This document shows positions 15,559 to 21,244 of a stretch of 21,244 nt of DNA, one piece after another (position 1 is the first letter of the stretch; each line of letters begins with the position of its first letter). The translations under genes and the position numbers were made by a program. The notes beneath the pieces were generated by a model that was not told the DNA's origin, did no database searches, and saw only the letters and a list, made by a program, of their open reading frames with translations. The stretch lies in NCBI GenBank assembly GCA_045105075.1, contig JBGCDD010000175.1:1-21244 (forward strand). The letters run 5' to 3'. Source of the DNA: JBGCDD01 sp045105075 (lineage in GTDB: Bacteria > Pseudomonadota > Alphaproteobacteria > Rhodobacterales > Rhodobacteraceae).

Positions 15559-16884
15559 ATGATTGCAGAGTTTCGTTTCTTCCGCACAGCTCCGGTTTTG
15601 CTGGCGCTGGGTTTATTATCCGCCTGTGCCGAACCCGAGATCATTTTGCCAGGCGAGCGCGAAGATCTGCGCCCCGAAGTCAGCAGGCTTGCCCCTGCCA
15701 GCGACGGCAACAGCAGCCGCGCGATCCGTTTGCCAGGTCAGACCCGCAACGCCGCGTGGGCGCAACCCTTCGGCACACCGGGTTACCGCACAGCCCACCC
15801 GGCCTTGTCATCGGCGCCGCAATTGCTTTGGTCGACCAACATTGGCGAAGGCGATGGCAAACGCGTGCGCATCACGGCGGATCCGGTTGTTGGCGGCGGG
15901 CTCATCTACACGTTGGACAGCGGCGCGCTGGTATCGGGCGTGTCGCCGTCGGGGGCCGTGGTCTGGAACCGCGACCTGACCCCAAGCGAGGACAACGCGG
16001 GCGAAGCAACCGGGGGTGGCATCACCTATGATGCGGGTACGCTTTATGTGTCGTCCGGTTTTGGCATCGTGGCGGCGCTTGATGCCAGCTCCGGTGCGCT
16101 GAAATGGGAACAACGCCTTGATGCCACCGGCAGCGGCACGCCGCTGGTGCGCGATGGGTTGCTTTATCTCGTGGCCGGTGATGACACGGGCTGGGCGATC
16201 AACACAAAGGACGGCCGTATCGTTTGGCAGGTGCAGGGCACCCCCAGCATCGCCAATGTCCTTGGCGCGCCTGCGCCGGTTTTGACCCGTGATCTGGTGA
16301 TCTTTGCCTTCGGTTCCGGCGATCTGATCGCCGCGTTCCGTCGCGGTGGCTTGCGCCGCTGGACAGCCTCTGTGGCCGGGCAACGCTCGGGCCGGGCTGC
16401 GGCGCGGATCAGTGATGTCACCGGCAGCCCGGTTCTGGTGGGCGACACAATTTACGCCGGCAATCATTCCGGGCGTACTGTGGCGTTTTCGATCGACAGT
16501 GGTGAACGGAAATGGACCGCGCGCGAAGGCGCCTTGGGCCCGGTCTGGCCTGTGGGCGGCAGCCTGTTTGCGGTCACAGACCTGAGCCAACTGGTGCGGT
16601 TGGATGCGCGTGACGGTGCGGTGATCTGGGCCAGCGATTTGCCCGGATTTGTGCGCCAAAAGCCGCGCAAACGCGGTGCGGTGTTTGCCCACTATGGACC
16701 AATCGTGGCGGGCGGGCGCGTGATCGTGGCGTCAAATGACGGGCTGTTGCGCTTCTTTGCCCCCGAGGATGGCAGCCAAAGCGCCAGCGTTTCGGTGCCC
16801 GGTGGTGCCACCACTGCGCCAGTTGTGGCGGGCGGCGTGCTTTATGTTGTGAGTGCGTCCGGGCAATTGCACGCTTTCCGTTAA
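15559..16884 (+). CDS. bamB: Outer membrane protein assembly factor BamB (PQQ-like beta-propeller lipoprotein)
   Basis: This 441-residue lipoprotein component of the BAM complex assists beta-barrel insertion into the outer membrane. The chosen ATG gives a lipoprotein signal peptide (hydrophobic core APVLLALGLL, lipobox LSAC, lipidated Cys23). The open frame extends upstream into yfgM but lacks such a signal. The mature part shows repeated PQQ-like blades: ALDASSGALKWEQRL, AINTKDGRIVWQVQG, FSIDSGERKWTAREG and RLDARDGAVIWASDL, closing with GGVLYVVSASGQLHAFR. These propeller repeats do not imply PQQ binding. A linker of about 60 residues separates the lipid anchor from the propeller, making the protein somewhat longer than the roughly 390 residues of E. 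coli BamB. It lies 55 bp after the yfgM-like gene and 50 bp before der. Confidence 0.9.
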   Translation: MIAEFRFFRTAPVLLALGLLSACAEPEIILPGEREDLRPEVSRLAPASDGNSSRAIRLPGQTRNAAWAQPFGTPGYRTAHPALSSAPQLLWSTNIGEGDGKRVRITADPVVGGGLIYTLDSGALVSGVSPSGAVVWNRDLTPSEDNAGEATGGGITYDAGTLYVSSGFGIVAALDASSGALKWEQRLDATGSGTPLVRDGLLYLVAGDDTGWAINTKDGRIVWQVQGTPSIANVLGAPAPVLTRDLVIFAFGSGDLIAAFRRGGLRRWTASVAGQRSGRAAARISDVTGSPVLVGDTIYAGNHSGRTVAFSIDSGERKWTAREGALGPVWPVGGSLFAVTDLSQLVRLDARDGAVIWASDLPGFVRQKPRKRGAVFAHYGPIVAGGRVIVASNDGLLRFFAPEDGSQSASVSVPGGATTAPVVAGGVLYVVSASGQLHAFR

Positions 16885-16888
16885 GCTT

Positions 16889-16913
16889 CAGATGCGCTAA
16901 GGCGGCGCGTCTG
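16889..16913 (+). other. Hairpin between bamB and der
   Basis: CAGATGCGC and GCGCGTCTG form a 9-bp stem (one G-T pair) with a 7-base loop, starting 4 bp after the bamB stop. No T-run follows. Instead the -10-like TATAAC occurs at 16918-16923. It could be a weak terminator, an mRNA processing or stability element, or part of a separate der promoter region. Confidence 0.45.
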
Positions 16914-16934
16914 ACACTATAACAAAGTAGCGCT

Positions 16935-18392
16935 ATGTCTTTCACCCTCGCCATCGTGGGCCGTCCAAATGTGGGCAAATCCACCCTGTTCAACCGGCTG
17001 GTCGGCAAACGGCTGGCCCTGGTCGATGACACGCCCGGCGTCACCCGCGATTTGCGCGAAGGGGCGGCGCGCCTTGGTGACTTGCGTTTTACTGTGATCG
17101 ACACTGCGGGCCTCGAGGAAGCCACCGATGACAGCCTGCAAGGGCGGATGCGCCGGCTGACCGAACGCGCGGTTGATATGGCCGACATATGCCTGTTCAT
17201 GCTGGATGCGCGCGCCGGGGTCACACCGACCGATGAAATGTTTGCGGAAATTTTGCGCAAACGCAGCGCACATGTGATTCTGGCCGCCAACAAGGGCGAA
17301 GGGTCGGCCGCAGATGCCGGTGTGATCGAGGCCTATAGCCTGGGTCTGGGTGAACCGATCCGCATGAGCGCCGAGCACAATGAGGGGTTGAACGACCTCT
17401 ACGCTCAACTGATGCCTTTGGCGGATGGGTTCGCCGAACGCGCGGTGCAGGAAGCACCCGAAACAGATGTGGATCTGGACGAAGATGACCCGGACGCCGT
17501 GCCCCAACCAACCGCCTCCAAGCCGTTGCAGGTTGCTGTGGTCGGGCGCCCCAATGCGGGCAAGTCAACGCTGATCAATCAGATCATCGGCGATGATCGG
17601 CTGCTGACGGGGCCCGAGGCTGGGATCACCCGTGATGCGATTTCCCTGCGCACCGATTGGCATGGCACACCGATGCGGATCTTTGACACCGCCGGCATCC
17701 GCAAAAAGGCCAAGGTGCAGGAAAAGCTGGAAAAACTGTCGGTCAGTGACGGGTTGCGGGCGGTAAAATTTGCGGAAGTTGTGGTGGTTTTGCTGGATGC
17801 GGCGATCCCGTTTGAACAGCAAGACCTGCGCATTGCCGATCTGGCCGAACGCGAAGGCCGCGCGGTTGTGGTGGCAGTGAACAAGTGGGACATCGAAGAC
17901 GACAAGCAAAACAAGCTGCGGGATCTGCGCGAGTCGTTCGAGCGTCTGTTGCCGCAGCTTCGCGGCGCGCCCTTGGTGACTGTTTCGGCAAAAACCGGGC
18001 GCGGTCTTGATCGCCTGCATGACGCAATTTTGCGCGCCTATGACATCTGGAACCGGCGCGTCACCACGGCACAGCTCAACCGTTGGCTGACGGGCATGCT
18101 CGAAGCGCACCCGCCGCCCGCGCCGGGAGGGCGGCGAATCAAGCTGCGCTATATGACCCAAGCCAAGACCCGCCCGCCTGGATTCGTGGTGATGTGCAGC
18201 CATCCCGACAAAATGCCCGCCAGCTATTCGCGCTATCTGGTTAACGGATTGCGTCTGGATTTTGATATGCCGGGCTCGCCGATCCGGCTGGTTCTGCGCT
18301 CGCAAAACGACCAAAACCCGTTCAAAGGGCGCAAAAAAGCCGGACCTTCAAAGCTGCGAAAACACATGGAAGGTCGCCGTACCGATCGGTGA
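16935..18392 (+). CDS. der: Double-GTPase ribosome assembly factor Der (EngA)
   Basis: Der is an essential cytoplasmic GTPase needed for maturation of the 50S ribosomal subunit. The 485-residue protein has the full tandem arrangement. Domain 1 has P-loop GRPNVGKST (9-17), DTAG (56-59) and a G4 motif NKGE (119-122) in place of the classical NKxD. An acidic linker follows (about 176-187). Domain 2 has GRPNAGKST (204-212), DTAG (251-254), canonical NKWD (316-319) and SAKTGRG. A C-terminal KH-like domain (about 375-460) with FVVMCSHPDKMPASYSRYL precedes a basic tail. The ATG directly precedes the P-loop strand, as in other Der proteins; its ribosome site is weak. It follows bamB by 50 bp, with a hairpin in the gap. 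Confidence 0.96.
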   Translation: MSFTLAIVGRPNVGKSTLFNRLVGKRLALVDDTPGVTRDLREGAARLGDLRFTVIDTAGLEEATDDSLQGRMRRLTERAVDMADICLFMLDARAGVTPTDEMFAEILRKRSAHVILAANKGEGSAADAGVIEAYSLGLGEPIRMSAEHNEGLNDLYAQLMPLADGFAERAVQEAPETDVDLDEDDPDAVPQPTASKPLQVAVVGRPNAGKSTLINQIIGDDRLLTGPEAGITRDAISLRTDWHGTPMRIFDTAGIRKKAKVQEKLEKLSVSDGLRAVKFAEVVVVLLDAAIPFEQQDLRIADLAEREGRAVVVAVNKWDIEDDKQNKLRDLRESFERLLPQLRGAPLVTVSAKTGRGLDRLHDAILRAYDIWNRRVTTAQLNRWLTGMLEAHPPPAPGGRRIKLRYMTQAKTRPPGFVVMCSHPDKMPASYSRYLVNGLRLDFDMPGSPIRLVLRSQNDQNPFKGRKKAGPSKLRKHMEGRRTDR

Positions 18393-18507
18393 GAAACGGC
18401 GCCGAGTGTGGCAAAAACTAACCGCTCTGGTCGCGCTTGTGTGTCAGCTATCGCGCCCTATTTCGACTTCTGTTATGAACGCACGGGATGTGAATCGGGG
18501 GTTGGCG

Positions 18508-19491
18508 ATGAATTTGCGCGAACACACGCGGGCTTACTGCACCAGGAGCACGGCTTTGGCCTCGCTCACCTATTTCGGAACCTTTGCGGTCTATTTCAGC
18601 TCACTGGCGATTGCGATTGCCTATTCGGGTCAATGGGTTGTGATGGGTTTTGCAATGATCGTTCATGCGGTTTCAGCTGTGCGTCTTTACGTGTTGCAAC
18701 ACGACACCGGTCACCATTCGCTGTTCCAAACCCGGGCGCAAAACGAATGGGCCGGGCACGCGCTCAGCCCGTTTACCTTTGCGCCATTTGAGGTGATGAA
18801 GCAGAACCACAATCTGCATCATTCCGGAATTGGCAATCTGGATCACCGCGAAACCGGTGAAATTCACACCATGACGGTGCGCGAATGGCAGGCCGCTGGA
18901 CCTCTGGTGCGCTTGCGCTATCGGCTTTATCGCAATCCGTTTGTGTTGGTGCCGCTGGGGGCGTTGTTTACCTATTTCATCCGCTACCGCTGGCCCAAGA
19001 ACACAACGCGGTTTGGTGTCATCGGGGTGGTGTTGCACAATCTGGTGCTGCTGGCCTGGATCGGATTGATTTACAGTTTTGCAGGTTGGGAAGGGCTTGC
19101 GATCTACCTATCGGCGAGTTTCCTCGGGGGCATGCTGGGCGTGTTCCTTGTGTACCTTCAGCACAATTTCGAGGACACCTATTGGGATCGCCGTCCCGAC
19201 CTTGATCCGCAAATTGCCGCACTTCAGGGGTCAAGCTGTCTTGATTTCGGTTGGTTCTTTGACTTTTGCGTCGCCAACATCACGCTGCATGATATCCATC
19301 ATTTCAACGCGCGCATTCCGTGCTATCGGCTGCGTCGTTGTCATCATGCGCTGCCCGCCGACGTTGCGCCGCGCCGGATTGGATTCATCGAAGCTGTGCG
19401 CGCTTTGAACCTGAAACTCTGGGACGAAGATCAGGGCCGACTGGTGCGCTTTCCCGCGTCGCCCAAGTCGCTTTCGGCCAGCGCCGCCTAG
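18508..19491 (+). CDS. Membrane fatty acid desaturase
   Basis: This integral-membrane di-iron enzyme introduces double bonds, or a related oxidation, into acyl chains. All three histidine boxes are present in the 327-residue protein: HDTGHH (65-70), HNLHH (101-105) and HDIHH (261-265). Hydrophobic segments lie between them (TYFGTFAVYFSSLAIAIAYS, FGVIGVVLHNLVLLAWIGL, LSASFLGGMLGVFLVYLQHN). I chose the ATG behind GGGGG with a 6-bp spacer. An ATG 11 codons upstream (18475) is possible but lacks a ribosome site. The 115-bp gap after der shows no strong promoter. The stop shares the palindrome CTAG with the stop of the converging gene. The family also includes carotenoid ketolase-like and alkane hydroxylase-like enzymes; box spacing fits acyl-lipid desaturases best, but substrate and position of action are unknown. 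Confidence 0.85.
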   Translation: MNLREHTRAYCTRSTALASLTYFGTFAVYFSSLAIAIAYSGQWVVMGFAMIVHAVSAVRLYVLQHDTGHHSLFQTRAQNEWAGHALSPFTFAPFEVMKQNHNLHHSGIGNLDHRETGEIHTMTVREWQAAGPLVRLRYRLYRNPFVLVPLGALFTYFIRYRWPKNTTRFGVIGVVLHNLVLLAWIGLIYSFAGWEGLAIYLSASFLGGMLGVFLVYLQHNFEDTYWDRRPDLDPQIAALQGSSCLDFGWFFDFCVANITLHDIHHFNARIPCYRLRRCHHALPADVAPRRIGFIEAVRALNLKLWDEDQGRLVRFPASPKSLSASAA

Positions 19492-20198
19492 GCGCGCGGC
19501 AGGCTCCAGGCGCGCAAGGCCAAAAGCCCGACCACACCGCAGCCCACCAGCGCCAGCACAAACACAAAGCCAGGGCCGGGGATGTTGCCCAAGGCAACCG
19601 CCAGCAGCGCCCAAACCACGGCCATGCCGTATTCGGGCACACCTTCCAGCAGGATCTGCACGATCGAGGCGCCGATGATGGCGATGATCAGGAAGGTGAT
19701 CGCGGCCTCGACTTCGCCCATCAGCCCATAGCCGGCAAAGACCAATCCCAGCGCCACACAAGACGCCGCACTGAGCCAGCCGGCGTAGATGCCGATGGGG
19801 GCACGCGCCCACCACCGATCAAGCAGCGGCGCGCGAAACAGGGCAAACAGCGCCGAGACCAGCATGATCCAGATCAGCACCGTGGCGCCCAGAACGCTTT
19901 CGCGCGCCACGGGCAGCCAACTGGCACCGACCAGCAGCGACAGCGCCAGCGCCGGGCGCATGTCGTTCCAATCCAGCGCATTGCGTCGTTGCAGCAGCCC
20001 GAACCCGGCACTCGCCACCAGCCAGACATAGATCAGAGCCCAGATCGCAAACGCATAACCCGCCGGTTGCACAGGCGGTTTGTTTTGCGGGATCGGAAAT
20101 TGATCTGGTGCAAAACCGCCAAAATCCGGCACGATGAAGGTTGAAGCGCCAAAGGCAAGGGCAGTCAGAAAAACGGCGATGGACCAGAACGTGGGCAT
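19488..20198 (-). CDS. TspO/MBR-like multi-pass membrane protein
   Basis: This is a hydrophobic protein of about 236 residues with some seven membrane segments. The first third carries PAGYAFAIWALIYVWLVASAG, a pattern typical of a TspO-related (tryptophan-rich sensory protein-like) family, with further tryptophans at WLPVARES and DRWWARAP. Bacterial TspO proteins bind tetrapyrroles and related ligands; whether that holds for this longer, divergent group is unknown. Two adjacent ATG codons are possible starts. AAGGAG lies 6 bases before the second and only 3 before the first (20201), so I chose the second. It lies about 40 bp after serS on the same strand and may be cotranscribed with it. Its stop overlaps that of the desaturase in CTAG. 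Confidence 0.72.
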   Translation of the reverse strand: MPTFWSIAVFLTALAFGASTFIVPDFGGFAPDQFPIPQNKPPVQPAGYAFAIWALIYVWLVASAGFGLLQRRNALDWNDMRPALALSLLVGASWLPVARESVLGATVLIWIMLVSALFALFRAPLLDRWWARAPIGIYAGWLSAASCVALGLVFAGYGLMGEVEAAITFLIIAIIGASIVQILLEGVPEYGMAVVWALLAVALGNIPGPGFVFVLALVGCGVVGLLALRAWSLPRA

Positions 20199-20236
20199 CA
20201 TGCGCTCCTTTTTTGGGTTTCAGCGGGGCTGGCGTG

Positions 20237-21244
20237 TCAGTGTAACGCGCCATCCGCGCCCAAAGTTCCTTTGCCGCCCAAATAAGGGTGCAACACATCG
20301 GGCAACACAACTGAGCCATCCGCCTGCTGGCCATTTTCCAGCACCGCAATCAAGCAGCGTCCGACCGCCAGCCCAGAGCCGTTCAGCGAATGCACGAATT
20401 CGGGTTTGCCGCCGCCTTCGGGGCGGAAACGGGCGTTCATACGCCGGGCCTGAAACGCGCCGGTGGTCGAAACGGACGAAATCTCGCGGTAAGCGTTTTG
20501 GCCGGGCAGCCAGGCCTCGATATCAAAAGTGCGGCGCGCGCCAAACCCCATGTCGCCGGTGCACAGCGTGACAGTGCGATAGGGCAGGCCCAACCGTTCC
20601 AGCAGATCTTCGGCGCAGCGCAACATCCGTTCCTGTTCGGCGTCGCTGTGATCGGGGTGGGTGATGCTGACCATCTCGACCTTTTCAAACTGGTGCTGGC
20701 GCAACATTCCGGCGGTGTCTTTGCCCGCACTGCCGGCTTCCGAGCGGAAACACAGCGTGTGCGCGGTCATGCGGATCGGCAGATCAGCGCCGTCAAGGAT
20801 TTCGCCCGACACCGAATAGGTCAGCGGCACCTCGGACGTGGGCACCAGCCACCAGCCATTGGTGGTCTGATAGCTGTCATCGCCGAATTTGGGCAACTTA
20901 TCCGTGCCATACATCGCCTCGTCGCGCACCAGAACCGGGCAATTGACTTCGGTCAGCGCGTTTTCGTCAACATGTGTATTGATCATGAACTGCGCTAGGG
21001 CCCGGTGAATGCGCGCCACAGCACCTTTCAGCACCACAAAGCGGCTGCCCGAGATTTTGGCGCCCAATTCGAAATCCATCGCGCGGGTGACGCCGGCAAT
21101 GTCAAAATGCTCCTTCGGGGCAAAATCAAAATCACGCGGCGTGCCCCATTTGGATTTTTCCACGTTGTCGGCTTCATCCGCGCCGTCGGGCACATCATCG
21201 GCGGGCAGGTTGGGAATGCGCGCAAGCTGGTCCGTCAATTCGGC
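20237..21244 (-). CDS. serS: Seryl-tRNA synthetase, catalytic part (5' end outside window)
   Basis: This class II aminoacyl-tRNA synthetase charges tRNA-Ser with serine; SerRS-charged tRNA-Sec also feeds selenocysteine synthesis where present. The frame runs off the window edge, so roughly the first 95 residues, most of the N-terminal coiled-coil arm, are missing; 335 residues remain. Visible landmarks (fragment numbering) are the end of the arm (QLARIPNLPADDVPDG), the serine-binding TSEVPLT (136-142), motif 2 FRSEAGSAGKDT with a following RQHQFEKVE (from 166), and motif 3 GSGLAVGR (289-296). The C-terminus VLHPYLGGKGTLG is typical of bacterial SerRS. The TTG at 21236-21238 is an internal leucine codon, not a start. 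A TspO-like gene follows closely downstream on the same strand. Confidence 0.96.
   Translation of the reverse strand, partial: AELTDQLARIPNLPADDVPDGADEADNVEKSKWGTPRDFDFAPKEHFDIAGVTRAMDFELGAKISGSRFVVLKGAVARIHRALAQFMINTHVDENALTEVNCPVLVRDEAMYGTDKLPKFGDDSYQTTNGWWLVPTSEVPLTYSVSGEILDGADLPIRMTAHTLCFRSEAGSAGKDTAGMLRQHQFEKVEMVSITHPDHSDAEQERMLRCAEDLLERLGLPYRTVTLCTGDMGFGARRTFDIEAWLPGQNAYREISSVSTTGAFQARRMNARFRPEGGGKPEFVHSLNGSGLAVGRCLIAVLENGQQADGSVVLPDVLHPYLGGKGTLGADGALH

Noticed and set aside
21236..21238. TTG as a start codon for the seryl-tRNA synthetase
   Set aside because: The frame continues to the window edge and the sequence here corresponds to the end of the coiled-coil arm, so this is an internal leucine of a truncated gene.

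Overview
The window looks like a stretch of chromosome from a marine-type alphaproteobacterium of the Rhodobacterales (Roseobacter group). The basis is the moderately high G+C, the soxA-soxG sarcosine oxidase genes, a very long RND permease, and the style of the LysM, Atm1-like and BamB-Der neighbourhoods. This is an inference from gene content; no rRNA or other taxonomic marker is present. I see no tRNA or rRNA genes, CRISPR arrays, insertion sequences, prophage genes or clear signs of recent transfer. Thirteen protein genes fill nearly all of the sequence.

Layout, left to right. (1) 1-2134: the 3' part of soxA and the complete soxG, overlapping by 8 bp, encoding subunits of heterotetrameric sarcosine oxidase. 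(2) 2211-3450: a small secreted protein of unknown function, then an iron-type superoxide dismutase with a rho-independent terminator. (3) 3466-4862: a RarD/EamA-type permease converging on a LOG-family phosphoribohydrolase, with a 94-bp antisense overlap of the coding ends. (4) 4971-9359: a LysM protein with an enormous Pro/Glu/Ala-rich linker, then an Atm1-type ABC exporter. (5) 9479-14511, minus strand: an RND permease of 1254 residues and its periplasmic adaptor, translationally coupled by a 4-bp overlap. (6) 14512-14828: a divergent control region with two palindromes. (7) 14829-18392: a YfgM-like protein, BamB and Der in the same order as in Escherichia coli. (8) 18508-21244: a fatty-acid desaturase converging on a TspO-like membrane protein, which lies downstream of serS (5' end outside the window).

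Most of the genes concern the cell envelope or redox balance. YfgM, BamB and the LysM protein act in or at the periplasm. The RND pair and Atm1 export small molecules, and the desaturase modifies membrane lipids. Sarcosine oxidase makes hydrogen peroxide, and the dismutase removes superoxide. I see no dedicated new system. The points most worth a second look are the enlarged RND permease with an Asp-to-Gly change at the TM4 proton-relay position, the antisense gene overlap, the extended disordered linker of the LysM protein, and the palindromes of the divergent control region.
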